In this document: piece by piece, positions 35,148 through 43,415 of the stretch
How positions within the stretch are numbered: position 1 is the stretch's first letter
How the letters are laid out: each line of letters begins with the position of its first letter
Assembly: GCF_020783335.1 (NCBI RefSeq)
Contig: NZ_CP086068.1
Span: 3,410,001 to 3,474,000 of the forward strand
Reading direction: 5' to 3'
Length of the DNA: 64,000 nt
Source: Mucilaginibacter daejeonensis
GTDB taxonomy: Bacteria > Bacteroidota > Bacteroidia > Sphingobacteriales > Sphingobacteriaceae
Made by a program: the position numbers and the translations under genes
Notes under the pieces: model-generated
Seen by the model: the letters and a program-made list of their open reading frames with translations, nothing else
What the model was told of the DNA's origin: nothing
Databases searched by the model: none

Positions 35148-36008
35148 TTAACCTTTTTTGAGGTGCTTGTAAACGGCCATCAGATCTTCCTCGCCCAATC
35201 CATCGTTCATGGCAGCTTGATAAGTGTTGAACAAAGGGGCGCTTAGTGGCTGATCCAGCCCTTCCTCACGCGCCAGGCGCAGATCCTTAACGATGTGCTT
35301 TAAGGCGAACGCTGCCGGGAACTCTTCTTTTAATATATTGGTTGTCTTCAGCTTGGTAATGCCGCTGCCCACCGCACCTTCGTTGACGATATTCAGCATA
35401 TCTTCGGCCTTTACTCCATTGCCGGTTGCAAATACCACCGTTTCGGCCAGGGCCTGCAGGTTGGCCGCCAAAAAATAGTTGATAGATAGCTTCGCGACTG
35501 CGGCCTTACCCACCTCGCCTAAGTGTACCGACATCTTTCCCAGCACATCAAGCAGTGGTTTGGCACGTTCAAGATCATCGGCACTGCCACCTACCAACAT
35601 GATAAGGGTGCCATCCTGCGCCGGTTTAACGCTGCCTGATACGGGGGTCTCCAAAAAAGATGCTCCATGTTTCTGGCATTCGGCTTCCAATGACCGTGAA
35701 GTATCGGCACCCACGGTGCTTACATTGATAAATAGTTTGCCTTGCACCTCGCCCGACAAAAGTCCGTCGCCCGAAGTAAAGATCTCTTTAGCGGCGGCAT
35801 CGTCAGACACCATGACAAAAATGATCTCGTTCTCCTGAGCCAGTTCGCGTAATCCAGGCGCTGAGGTTGCTCCGTTGCTAAGTACGTCTTGTTCCTTATC
35901 ACGGGTACGGTTGTACACCTGTACCGGGTAATTGGCCTTCAGCAGGTTGTTCACCATGGGCGTGCCCATATTACCTAAACCCGCCCAGCCTATTTTGGGT
36001 AGCTGCAT
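35148..36008 (-). CDS. beta-hydroxyacid dehydrogenase (HIBADH-like)
   Basis: A 286-residue NAD(P)-dependent dehydrogenase of the 3-hydroxyisobutyrate dehydrogenase superfamily. The N-terminal dinucleotide site is IGWAGLGNMGTPMVNNLL, the substrate loop is ETPVSGSVKPAQDGTLIMLV, and the catalytic Lys lies in AVAKLSINYFLAANLQALAE. Family members reduce or oxidise small 3-hydroxyacids such as 3-hydroxyisobutyrate, glyoxylate or tartronate semialdehyde; the substrate here is not determined. The gene is monocistronic, divergent from the DUF2490 gene. Confidence 0.88.
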   Translation of the reverse strand: MQLPKIGWAGLGNMGTPMVNNLLKANYPVQVYNRTRDKEQDVLSNGATSAPGLRELAQENEIIFVMVSDDAAAKEIFTSGDGLLSGEVQGKLFINVSTVGADTSRSLEAECQKHGASFLETPVSGSVKPAQDGTLIMLVGGSADDLERAKPLLDVLGKMSVHLGEVGKAAVAKLSINYFLAANLQALAETVVFATGNGVKAEDMLNIVNEGAVGSGITKLKTTNILKEEFPAAFALKHIVKDLRLAREEGLDQPLSAPLFNTYQAAMNDGLGEEDLMAVYKHLKKG

Positions 36009-36086
36009 ATGTTGTAGTTTAATGTTCAGTAAAGGTCAACAAATACCTGGTACATAAGTTTAATCATCAACACGAACAACACCGAT

Positions 36087-36776
36087 TTGCGACACACACT
36101 TTTCGCCTTCCTGCTACTGACCGTTAGTTACTGTGCGTTCGGCCAATCGGTGCAGAACCAGGGCTGGCTTTTCATTAATCATAAGCAGCAACTCGACCAG
36201 CACTTTGACCTGCTGACCGATGTACAGCTTCGCAGCGCCGACCGTTATGACTACCTGACCACCGTATTGTTGCGCACCGGCATTAGCTACAACTTTAATA
36301 AGAAACACTCGGCAGCGTTAGGTTATGCCTACAAGTATGATCAGGAGTTAATGGACGGTGTGTACGACCGCAGTTATGAGAACCGCATATTTGAACAATA
36401 CCTGTTCAACTTCAAGATCAGACGTACCGAGATGATGTTCAGGGCCCGCCTGGAACAACGTTGGCTCGACGAGCAGACCATTCACTTTGCTCAACGCGGC
36501 CGCGCTTTTCTGAGCGCACAGATACCGCTCATTGCCGACAGTGCTTTTACCAAAGGCATGTACGCCGGTGTTCAGGACGAGATATTTTTGAACCTACAGG
36601 GAAAGAAGCAGGTGAACAACAGCACGTTCGACCAGAACCGCGCCTTTGTGTCATTGGGTTACCGCTGGAGCAAGAAGATCGATACCGAGATCGGGTATAT
36701 GTACTGGCTACAGCGCACTGATGAAGCGAATGTAAAGACCAATGTACTGCAACTGATGATCACCACCAGCTTTTAA
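36087..36776 (+). CDS. secreted DUF2490 outer-membrane beta-barrel-like protein
   Basis: A 229-residue protein starting at a TTG at 36087; no ATG precedes the signal peptide (LFAFLLLTVSYCAFGQ), so the TTG is probably right. The mature part alternates strands (QGWLFINHKQQLDQHFDLLT, LRTGISYNFNKKHSAALGYA) and ends in LQLMITTSF, typical of a small beta-barrel, and matches DUF2490. The function of the family is unknown. Confidence 0.85.
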   Translation: MRHTLFAFLLLTVSYCAFGQSVQNQGWLFINHKQQLDQHFDLLTDVQLRSADRYDYLTTVLLRTGISYNFNKKHSAALGYAYKYDQELMDGVYDRSYENRIFEQYLFNFKIRRTEMMFRARLEQRWLDEQTIHFAQRGRAFLSAQIPLIADSAFTKGMYAGVQDEIFLNLQGKKQVNNSTFDQNRAFVSLGYRWSKKIDTEIGYMYWLQRTDEANVKTNVLQLMITTSF

Positions 36777-36925
36777 AGCGATATACATCGCCTACGAGGT
36801 CTATCTCTCCCGTTCTCACAACTTTTGTTTGTGAGTAAAATTTAGCGTACTTTGAGAACCCTCACAACCTTTACCTAAATTTAACGTAGAACCAATTGCC
36901 GATCAACAAATGACACACGACCTAA

Positions 36926-38050
36926 ATGCTCTTTAACGATGTATATAAGATACGCTCGATGGAAAGGTTCCTTGACCTTGATGTCAGTCGGGAGAGCGAG
37001 TTACAGAATATAGTGACCTTAGCCTCAGAGGCCTGCCAGACCTCGGCAGCGTTTATGGTGTTCTGGCATGAAGGTCAGCTGCGTTACCATTTCAAATACG
37101 GCTTTTTAGCAGACACGCTTAATGTAGAACAGACCTTTTGGGATATGCCGATCACTCGTGACCAGGTGTTGGTGATCGAGGATCTGTCGGCACACCCGCA
37201 ACTCCATGACCATCCATTGGTAAAGCAAGAACCGCAAGTAAGGTTTTATGCTGGTGTACCACTGATCACTCATGACGGGCAGAACATCGGGAGCTTGTAC
37301 GTGCTTGGCCAGGAGGCAAAACCATTATCAGCACGCCGCCGCCGAATGCTTGAACTCTTGTCGCACCAGGCCATAACTATGGTGGAGTTCGAACTGAGTA
37401 TGGGCGTACTGAGAGAACAGTATTCCGAGGTCAAGAACGCAGAAAATAAATTGAGGTCATTTTTCGAGAGCTCAAAGTCAAGTCATCTACTGGTTGGCCG
37501 CAACCTCGAGATCATCACCTTTAACAAGACCTATAACGATATAGCCAAAAGCATCTTCGGCCGATCCATCACCCCCGGAGAACCCGCAACAGATTTCATC
37601 CACCCCGACTACCGCACCGATTTTGTAGACAACGTACAAAAAGCCTTACAAGGCGAAAGCATCCAGTTCGAACGGAGTATCAACATCCAGGGACTCGAAT
37701 CGCGCTGGGCAAAGTTGTCATACAACCCCACCTATGACGCCACGGGCTATATTTTTGGCGTGTCCTTTAACAGCACTGATATTACTGAACGTAAACTTGC
37801 TGAAGAAAAGATCCTCCGACAGAACGAAGCCTTACGTAAGATAGCGCACATGCAATCGCACGAATTGCGTAAACCTGTAGCATCCATATTAGGATTAATG
37901 AACCTGCTCAAGTTAGAAGAGACCGGATGCAACGCTGAATTATTAGGGATGATGGAGCGCGTGGTAATGGATCTTGACGACATGATCCATCACATCGTTC
38001 GCAATACCGAACTTCACGACCATCCCGCCGATCTGCCCGAGACCTTCTAA
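36926..38050 (+). CDS. GAF-PAS sensor with HisKA-like helix but no ATPase domain
   Basis: A 374-residue protein: GAF domain (about 20-155, with FYAGVPLITHDGQNIGSLYV), PAS domain (about 170-290, with SITPGEPATDFIHPDYR and a C-terminal STDITERK), a coiled linker, and a helix pair with the phosphoacceptor-like SHELRKP (His312) of histidine kinases. It stops about 60 residues later, with no HATPase_c domain in any frame downstream. No membrane segment is visible, so it is cytoplasmic. It may be a phosphotransfer or inhibitory partner of another kinase. Confidence 0.85.
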   Translation: MLFNDVYKIRSMERFLDLDVSRESELQNIVTLASEACQTSAAFMVFWHEGQLRYHFKYGFLADTLNVEQTFWDMPITRDQVLVIEDLSAHPQLHDHPLVKQEPQVRFYAGVPLITHDGQNIGSLYVLGQEAKPLSARRRRMLELLSHQAITMVEFELSMGVLREQYSEVKNAENKLRSFFESSKSSHLLVGRNLEIITFNKTYNDIAKSIFGRSITPGEPATDFIHPDYRTDFVDNVQKALQGESIQFERSINIQGLESRWAKLSYNPTYDATGYIFGVSFNSTDITERKLAEEKILRQNEALRKIAHMQSHELRKPVASILGLMNLLKLEETGCNAELLGMMERVVMDLDDMIHHIVRNTELHDHPADLPETF

Positions 38051-38130
38051 AGGATCCAACTTCGCGCTCATTCGCCTCACCTGTGGCAGATGTAGCTTAA
38101 TTTGCTATGTTTGCTTATATCAGGTCACCC

Positions 38131-39426
38131 ATGGCGCAGCATAACATCACACAACTCTCGGTAATTGACCGGGTAAGATCGATCATTGGCGGGTCATTGG
38201 GCAACCTGGTCGAATGGTACGACTGGTACGTTTACTCGGCTTTCTCGCTTTACTTCTCGGCTGCCTTCTTCCCCAAGGGAGATGCTACCGCCCAACTGCT
38301 GGATACCGCAGGCATATTTGCCATTGGTTTTTTGATGCGCCCGGTAGGTGGCTGGGTAATGGGCGCCTACGCCGATAAGCACGGCCGCAAAAAGGCGCTC
38401 ACCGTTTCCATATTACTGATGAGTTTAGGGTCGCTGATCATCACGTTCACTCCAGGGCATGACCGTATAGGTATAGCTGCCCCACTATTACTGGTGCTGG
38501 CCCGCGTGATACAAGGGCTCAGCGTGGGCGGCGAATATGGCACCAGCGCCACATACCTGAGCGAAATGGCCACCCGCAAAAGCCGTGGCTTTTACTCCAG
38601 CTTTCAATACGTTACCCTGATCATGGGCCAGCTGCTGGCTCTTGGCGTATTGGTATGCCTGCAACGCTTCATCCTTACCGATGAGCAATTACACAGCTGG
38701 GGATGGCGCATTCCTTTTGGCATTGGAGCCATACTGGCGATCACGGTGATGTACCTGCGCCGCAGTTTGCATGAATCGGCCGTGGAAGTGAAAGCTCAGC
38801 ATGAACCCTTACGCGGCACCTTGAAAGCGCTGATGCAGCACCCGCGGGCGGTGGCTACTGTGATCGGCCTTACACTGGGTGGAACTGTGGCCTTTTACAC
38901 CTTTACCACTTATATGCAAAAGTTTTTGGTGATCACCTGCGGATTTACTAAGGCCGGGGCAACTACTATATCTACGATCACCCTATTGGCCTTCATGCTG
39001 CTGCAACCATTATTTGGCGCGATAAGTGACCGCATAGGCCGCAAGCCGCTGTTGATAGGTTTTGGTGTACTTGGCTCGCTTTGCACCGTACCATTGATGA
39101 CCATTCTGGCCAACACGCATGACCAATGGATGGCCGTGCTACTGATCATGATCGCGTTGGTGATCGTGAGCGGCTACACCTCGATCAACGCGGTGGTGAA
39201 GGCCGAACTTTTTCCGACCGAGGTGCGGGCCCTCGGCGTTGGCTTCCCTTATGCTATAGCGGTATCGCTGTTCGGCGGTACTGCCGAGTACATTGCGCTG
39301 TGGTTCAAAAAAGCAGGACATGCGGCATGGTTCAACTGGTACGTTACCGTATGCATAGCGGTATCGTTGCTTATTTACCTGTTCATGAAGGATACGCACA
39401 AGCATTCAAAGATCGAGCACGACTGA
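38131..39426 (+). CDS. MFS metabolite:H+ symporter (KgtP/ProP-like)
   Basis: A 431-residue, 12-helix transporter from the ATG at 38131; the frame is open from 38107. Family motifs are WYDWYVYSAFSLYFSAAFFP near the start, GFLMRPVGGWVMGAYADKHG with the MFS signature, ARVIQGLSVGGEYGTSATYL, and DRIGRKPLLIGFG. These place it in the metabolite:H+ symporter group that includes alpha-ketoglutarate and proline/betaine carriers. The substrate cannot be read from sequence. Confidence 0.9.
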   Translation: MAQHNITQLSVIDRVRSIIGGSLGNLVEWYDWYVYSAFSLYFSAAFFPKGDATAQLLDTAGIFAIGFLMRPVGGWVMGAYADKHGRKKALTVSILLMSLGSLIITFTPGHDRIGIAAPLLLVLARVIQGLSVGGEYGTSATYLSEMATRKSRGFYSSFQYVTLIMGQLLALGVLVCLQRFILTDEQLHSWGWRIPFGIGAILAITVMYLRRSLHESAVEVKAQHEPLRGTLKALMQHPRAVATVIGLTLGGTVAFYTFTTYMQKFLVITCGFTKAGATTISTITLLAFMLLQPLFGAISDRIGRKPLLIGFGVLGSLCTVPLMTILANTHDQWMAVLLIMIALVIVSGYTSINAVVKAELFPTEVRALGVGFPYAIAVSLFGGTAEYIALWFKKAGHAAWFNWYVTVCIAVSLLIYLFMKDTHKHSKIEHD

Positions 39427-39496
39427 GGCGATGAGCCGAGTTCGCGCTCCTTATTTTAATTACACACATCTTCTCAAAATTTCACACTTTTGCAGC

Positions 39497-40831
39497 ATGA
39501 GCAAGCTGTGGCAAAAAACTACCAATGTTGATCAGTTAGTGGAGCAATTCACCGTAGGTCGCGACCGCGAATTTGATGAGCAAATGGCCGCTTTTGATGT
39601 ATTGGGATCTTTGGCCCATACCCAAATGCTGCAAAGCATAGGGCTAATGAGCACTGATGACCTTGAACTGGTGCAAGCCGAGTTGAAAAAGATCTACCAG
39701 GAGATACAGGCAGGCGACTTCAAGATCGAGGAAGGTGTGGAGGATGTACACTCGCAGATAGAACTATTGCTTACCCGCCGCATTGGCGAGGCCGGCAAAA
39801 AGACCCACAGTGGCCGCTCACGTAATGATCAGGTGTTGGTGGATCTTAAGCTCTTTTTCCGCCATGAATTGCAAGTGGTGGTGGAAGAGGTTAAACAGCT
39901 TTTTGACCAACTTATTCAATTAAGCGATCGTTATAAAGATGTGCTTTTACCCGGCTATACCCATTTACAGGTGGCTATGCCGTCATCATTCGGCCTTTGG
40001 TTCGGTGCGTATGCCGAAAGCCTGGTCGATGACCTGGAATTAGTGCTTGCCGCCTACAAGATCACCAACAAGAATCCGCTGGGTTCGGCAGCGGGTTATG
40101 GTTCTTCGTTCCCGTTGAACCGTACCCTCACCACACAACTATTAGGCTTCGAAAGCCTGAACTATAACGTAGTGTACGCGCAAATGGGCCGCGGTAAGAC
40201 CGAACGCATCATTGCCCAGGCCTTGAGCTCGGTGGCTGCCACGCTTGGCCGTATGGCTATGGACCAAACACTGTACTTGAGCCAGAACTTTTCGTTCGTG
40301 AGCTATCCGGATAGCCTCACCACCGGCAGCAGCATCATGCCGCATAAAAAGAACCCCGATGTTTGGGAGATCATGCGTGGCAAGTGCAACCGCCTGCAGG
40401 CCCTACCGACCGATGTAGCCATGATGACCACCAACCTGCCGTCGGGCTATCACCGCGAGATGCAATTACTTAAAGAATTGCTTTTCCCAGCTTTTGCGGA
40501 ATTAAAGAGCTGCCTGCATATGGCCAACTTTATGTTGCAGAACGTTGAAGTGAAAGCCAACATTTTGGAAGACCCCAAGTACGCCTACCTCTTCAGCGTG
40601 GAGGTGGTGAACAACATGGTGTTAAATGGTACACCTTTCCGAGATGCATACAAACAAGTAGGCATGGACATTGAGCAAGGCAACTTTAACCCCGACAAGA
40701 CCGTTAACCACACGCATGAGGGCAGCATTGGCAACTTACAGAACGAGCAGATCGGTGCGGCAATGAGCAAGTTGGTAGATAGCTTCAATTTCAGCAAGAC
40801 GGCACAGGCCGTTCAACAATTAGTAAGCTGA
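39497..40831 (+). CDS. argH: argininosuccinate lyase
   Basis: A 444-residue enzyme from the ATG at 39497 (MSKLWQKTTNVDQLV); the open frame upstream to 39431 does not resemble the family. Core motifs of the fumarase/aspartase superfamily are present: DVHSQIELLLTRRIG, KTHSGRSRNDQVLVDLKLF, and the signature TGSSIMPHKKNPDVWE containing the catalytic Ser loop. It splits argininosuccinate into arginine and fumarate in the last step of arginine synthesis. No other arginine gene is adjacent, though an ArgE-like deacetylase lies 14 kb away. Confidence 0.96.
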   Translation: MSKLWQKTTNVDQLVEQFTVGRDREFDEQMAAFDVLGSLAHTQMLQSIGLMSTDDLELVQAELKKIYQEIQAGDFKIEEGVEDVHSQIELLLTRRIGEAGKKTHSGRSRNDQVLVDLKLFFRHELQVVVEEVKQLFDQLIQLSDRYKDVLLPGYTHLQVAMPSSFGLWFGAYAESLVDDLELVLAAYKITNKNPLGSAAGYGSSFPLNRTLTTQLLGFESLNYNVVYAQMGRGKTERIIAQALSSVAATLGRMAMDQTLYLSQNFSFVSYPDSLTTGSSIMPHKKNPDVWEIMRGKCNRLQALPTDVAMMTTNLPSGYHREMQLLKELLFPAFAELKSCLHMANFMLQNVEVKANILEDPKYAYLFSVEVVNNMVLNGTPFRDAYKQVGMDIEQGNFNPDKTVNHTHEGSIGNLQNEQIGAAMSKLVDSFNFSKTAQAVQQLVS

Positions 40832-40875
40832 TCCCTTTCTCGAACAACTCAATAACCCAGTAACTAATAACCGAA

Positions 40876-41079
40876 GTGAACGGACAGAATCGTAAAGATA
40901 TTTACCCCGGTTTGGAGGTAGACATCATATTAAAGAAAGATCAGCGCAGCGGTACGCTGACCCGTGGTGTGGTCAAGAACCTGCTCACCAGTGCTGCTTA
41001 CCATTCACGTGGCATCAAAGTGCGGTTGGAGGACGGGCAGATCGGTCGCGTTGCTCATATTGTTGACGAGGAAGACTAA
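40876..41079 (+). CDS. YwbE-family small protein
   Basis: A 67-residue protein read from a GTG at 40876, with no alternative ATG nearby. Its sequence (GLEVDIILKKDQRSGTLTRG, HSRGIKVRLEDGQIGRVAHI) matches the YwbE family (DUF2196), small basic KOW-like beta-barrel proteins of unknown role. It follows argH by 44 bases and precedes the DUF1345 gene by 38. Confidence 0.88.
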   Translation: MNGQNRKDIYPGLEVDIILKKDQRSGTLTRGVVKNLLTSAAYHSRGIKVRLEDGQIGRVAHIVDEED

Positions 41080-41117
41080 AACAATTTGGGGTTCAGTATA
41101 TTTATGCCAGATACACC

Positions 41118-41813
41118 ATGTCAGCTACCCCGAACAATACCCGTAAAGCACCATTCCGTTTCGACGCACATCACCGCCTGATCCTGGCGCTTGTGGTGGG
41201 CGTTATAGCAGGCTATACCTTCTCGAGCCTGCTCCCTGGTACCGAAGCCATTTTAATGACCTGGATATGCTTTGCCATATCGCTGATCATCCCAGAGTGG
41301 ATCACGATACTGAGCGCGCACCCACGTGATGTAAGGCATTATGCTTCGATCCAAGATTCCAGCCGGACGTTCATATTCCTTTTTGTGGTGGGCGGCACGC
41401 TGATCAGCCTGCTATCGATATTCTTTTTAATGCGATCGCCTGAGAACGCCAGCCCATCCCAGGTCACCTTTCACGTGTGCATGACCATTGGCTCGGTGAT
41501 CACTTCGTGGTGGCTGGTGCATACGGCATTCACGCTGCGTTATGCCCACGTTTTTTACGACACCCGCGACGATAACGGCAAGAAAGTAAATGCCGGCGGT
41601 TTGCGCTTTCCCGAAGAATGCGAACCGGACTACATGGACCTGGTATATTTTTCGTTCAATCTTGGCGTAGCGTTCCAGGTGTCTGATGTGGCTACCACCA
41701 GTCCACGTATGCGCAGGCTGGTGTGGATGCACAGTTTGATCGCGTTCGTGTTCAATACGGCTATCGTGGCTCTGAGCATCAATATCACCTCAGAGTTGCT
41801 GTCAAAGCATTGA
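41118..41813 (+). CDS. DUF1345 membrane protein
   Basis: A 231-residue protein with about five membrane helices. It fits DUF1345, with the conserved YASIQDSSRTFIFLFVVGGT, WWLVHTAFTLRYAHVFYD, and EPDYMDLVYFSFNLGVAFQV stretches. The function of the family is unknown. It is the last gene of the argH-YwbE run; the 192 bases that follow hold no gene. Confidence 0.88.
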   Translation: MSATPNNTRKAPFRFDAHHRLILALVVGVIAGYTFSSLLPGTEAILMTWICFAISLIIPEWITILSAHPRDVRHYASIQDSSRTFIFLFVVGGTLISLLSIFFLMRSPENASPSQVTFHVCMTIGSVITSWWLVHTAFTLRYAHVFYDTRDDNGKKVNAGGLRFPEECEPDYMDLVYFSFNLGVAFQVSDVATTSPRMRRLVWMHSLIAFVFNTAIVALSINITSELLSKH

Positions 41814-42014
41814 TAAACACATCGCACCAGTTATAAAATTATCGCCAAAAATTGGATGGTAGGCCTCAGGCTATACATTCATGACAGTTATGTAATTACA
41901 AGTTACACTGCGGTTACATAAAGTTAGCGCGAAAATTTCGGCACACCAAAGCGTATACCTACCTTTACACCGCCAAAAAGCTCGGCTTTATGGCAACGAA
42001 CCTAATTGATCAAG

Positions 42015-42380
42015 ATGTCGAAACGCATTTTAGTGCTGGATGATAACCAGGATATCCTGGAAGTGGTGAACGAAGTGCTTTCGTACGAGAACTTTGAGGT
42101 ACACACCACCTCAACAAGTCAGAACATTTTAGAAGTAGCTCATGAATATCACCCCGACCTGGTGATACTCGATTATCTGTTGCAGGACGGCAACGGCGGC
42201 GATATATGTAAACAGCTTAAAGCCGACGAAAAATTGAGCAACATTCCCGTGATCATCTTCTCAGCTTACATTAACCGCGACGTGGATTACCCGGCTTTTG
42301 GCTGTGAGGCAGTGATCCCAAAACCATTCGACCTCGATGAACTGGTGAACAAGGTGAACGACCTGACCAAGCAGAACTGA
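42015..42380 (+). CDS. single-domain response regulator
   Basis: A 121-residue receiver domain from the ATG at 42015; a TTG three codons upstream is less likely. Asp cluster ILVLDDNQD, phosphoacceptor Asp in LVILDYLLQDGNGGD, Ser in VIIFSAYINRD, and Lys in VIPKPFDLDE are all present. It has no output domain, so it is of the CheY/Spo0F type, passing signals by protein contact. Its kinase is unknown; the ATPase-less GAF-PAS protein is 4 kb upstream. Confidence 0.93.
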   Translation: MSKRILVLDDNQDILEVVNEVLSYENFEVHTTSTSQNILEVAHEYHPDLVILDYLLQDGNGGDICKQLKADEKLSNIPVIIFSAYINRDVDYPAFGCEAVIPKPFDLDELVNKVNDLTKQN

Positions 42381-42548
42381 CCTCCGCACCCACCGATCGT
42401 CCTTACTTTCGATACACGTCCAACATCCTTTGTATCATAAACGATACATTTATCACCACTCACAGGCGCTACTGAGCCGTTTTCTTACTTAGTTAAGACA
42501 ATGGCACGCAATTGGTATAAGTTATAACAACTAAATAACTGAACTACC

Positions 42549-42692
42549 ATGAAAGCAACCAATACCACCGAATTACTGTTAAAGACCATCGATATAGAAT
42601 TGAAGAAAATGTTGCAGCAAGATCTGCAAGCATACCGTACCGCTCAGGTTAAAAAACAGAGCATACAACAGGTAGTTAAACAAGCTGCCTGA
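42549..42692 (+). CDS. 47-residue small protein, unknown function
   Basis: An ATG at 42549 opens a 47-codon frame, MKATNTTELLLKTIDIELKK and onward to a TGA at 42692, giving an amphipathic, Lys/Gln-rich, probably helical peptide. There is no signal sequence. It lies between two response-regulator genes in the same direction. Evidence that it is translated is limited to a good start codon and composition. Confidence 0.45.
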   Translation: MKATNTTELLLKTIDIELKKMLQQDLQAYRTAQVKKQSIQQVVKQAA

Positions 42693-42818
42693 TCAATATA
42701 TCATCTACCCTATGTAAGCGGAAAGAGTTTTTGTAGAATGCAGGAACTCTTTCTTAGTTTAAAGAGTACTTGCTGACGCACTAAAGCGCATATATAACTC
42801 TACCAACCAATTGCCGAG

Positions 42819-43184
42819 ATGAAGAAGAAGATCATGATCATTGAAGAGGACGTGATAGAACTGAACCGTTTATCACTGCTGCTGGGTTTCAGAGGGTATG
42901 AGGTATGTCCGCTGCACCGCTCATATAAAGTATTCACAGAGATCACACGGTGCGAGCCCGACATTATTTTGCTGGATGCAGAACTGTCATCTATGGATAG
43001 TGCAGTGGTATCACGGGCATTGAGCACCATGAACCAGACACGTGATATACCGGTGGTTATGATCGCGGTGGAGCAAGGCGAGGAAAACATCACCTATTGC
43101 ATCAGGAAAAAAGGTCATAACCTGACCAGGAGAGGCGACCTTGATGTGATGTTAGATGATCTGGGTTTAGCAATGGCCAGCTAA
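42819..43184 (+). CDS. degenerate receiver-domain protein
   Basis: A 121-residue protein with the fold pattern of a response regulator. The acidic cluster is present as EED (residues 9-11), and an Asp at position 53 (IILLDAELSSMDS) could be the phosphoacceptor. The conserved Ser/Thr is replaced by Ala in VVMIAVEQGEE, and the conserved Lys-Pro is missing (RKKGHNLTRRG). Phosphorylation switching is therefore doubtful, and it may be a constitutive or atypical receiver. It converges with the PspC gene. Confidence 0.8.
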   Translation: MKKKIMIIEEDVIELNRLSLLLGFRGYEVCPLHRSYKVFTEITRCEPDIILLDAELSSMDSAVVSRALSTMNQTRDIPVVMIAVEQGEENITYCIRKKGHNLTRRGDLDVMLDDLGLAMAS

Positions 43185-43193
43185 ATGGCAAGA

Positions 43194-43415
43194 TCACCAA
43201 TCCATTACCCGGGCGTGCATACGTTTGATGTAGTTGCGCACATCAAGCACTATGCCGGCAAAAAAATAGAAAGCCAAAGGGAAACCTACCGCCAGGAACG
43301 ACGAGTAGATAAAGAACAGGCGTATCTTGGCAATGGAAACGTTGAAGCGCTCGCCGAGATAAGTGCATACTCCAAAGGAGTAGCGCTCAAAAAAGGTCAA
43401 TATCCGCTGTATCAT
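43194..43415 (-). CDS. PspC-domain membrane protein
   Basis: A 73-residue protein starting at the ATG at 43415, which overlaps the stop of the upstream DUF2851 gene as ATGA; a longer frame to 43463 is less likely. The PspC core is clear: GVCTYLGERFNVSIAKIRLF followed by a membrane helix (LAVGFPLAFYFFAGIVLDV). PspC-type proteins sense membrane stress. The overlap suggests translational coupling to DUF2851. Confidence 0.85.
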   Translation of the reverse strand: MIQRILTFFERYSFGVCTYLGERFNVSIAKIRLFFIYSSFLAVGFPLAFYFFAGIVLDVRNYIKRMHARVMDW

